Positions 63,971-64,000 of a DNA stretch of 64,000 nucleotides are shown here, piece by piece. This DNA is from Flagellimonas amoyensis (GTDB lineage Bacteria; Bacteroidota; Bacteroidia; Flavobacteriales; Flavobacteriaceae). The notes under the pieces were generated by a model. The model saw only the letters and a program-made list of their open reading frames with translations, was not told where the DNA came from and ran no database searches. Where the stretch lies: the NCBI RefSeq assembly GCF_003058265.1, contig NZ_QBUK01000002.1, positions 372,001-436,000 on the forward strand, in the 5' to 3' direction. The translations under genes were made by a program, and so were the position numbers. The stretch's first letter is position 1; the number at the start of each line of letters is the position of its first letter.

Positions 63971-64000
63971 ATGAAAACCATAAAATCCATATTTGCACTT
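63971..64000 (+). CDS. Start of a secreted protein (truncated by the window)
   Basis: Ten codons are visible, MKTIKSIFAL, typical of a signal peptide. It starts 40 bp after the TonB receptor stop, on the same strand, so it is probably in the same operon. Confidence 0.5.
   Translation, partial: MKTIKSIFAL

Noticed and set aside
1-64000. CRISPR arrays or tandem repeat arrays
   Set aside because: No regularly spaced direct repeats were seen; the repeats found are insertion-sequence ends, operators and the att-like pair.

Overview
The window looks like chromosomal DNA of a marine-type flavobacterium (Bacteroidota, Flavobacteriaceae). The signs are a SusC/SusD pair, several large TonB-dependent receptors, GreA/Rnk-like proteins, a BfmA/BtgA-type mobilization protein, weak Shine-Dalgarno sequences and moderate GC. 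No rRNA or complete tRNA gene was found.

Region 1 (1-13.0 kb) is a LacI-regulated utilization locus. It holds a LacI repressor, a PI-PLC-like lipoprotein, SusD, SusC, a secreted phosphodiesterase-alkaline phosphatase fusion, a sulfatase and a secreted protein of unknown function. Four near-identical palindromes (consensus ATGCAAASSTTTGCAT) sit in front of its transcription units and at the left edge. No glycoside hydrolase is visible, so the likely substrate is a phosphodiester- and sulfate-bearing molecule rather than a plain polysaccharide.

Region 2 (13.0-18.5 kb) is an insertion-sequence junction: an IS481-like element with a broken transposase, an IS3-like element whose catalytic Glu has become Gly, a stranded MutS-family gene, an apparently intact IS3-like element with a -1 frameshift signal, and two relics of tyrosine-recombinase C-termini.

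Region 3 (18.5-39.2 kb) is bounded by a 14-bp direct repeat resembling a tRNA 3' end. Its right end carries a mobilization gene and an intact tyrosine recombinase, so I read it as an integrated island. Its cargo is envelope and lipid functions: MscS channel, DUF1003 protein, a patatin gene with an amber stop, an RND efflux system, two PAP2 phosphatases, an HD protein, a lipid kinase, an LtaS-like membrane transferase, PepSY-like proteins, a TonB receptor and an OmpR-type two-component system.

Region 4 (39.2-40.7 kb) is gene debris (an outer-membrane/DUF4270-like relic and a LytTR relic). Region 5 (40.7-52.3 kb) is one closely spaced run of 14 plus-strand genes: TetR, TolC, HlyD, a membrane protein, two ABC ATPases, two ABC-2 permeases, a LOG-family protein, small envelope proteins, an OMPLA-like barrel, an ATP-cone/nuclease protein and a Pycsar-effector-like membrane protein. 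Region 6 (52.3-61.1 kb, minus strand) has a SulP transporter, two GreA-like factors, glutamate dehydrogenase, a 54-residue Cys-rich protein and a sigma-54-type two-component pair; candidate sigma-54 promoters lie nearby. Region 7 (61.4 kb to the end) has a small Cys-containing membrane protein, an OprC/NosA-like (probably copper) TonB receptor and the start of a further secreted protein.
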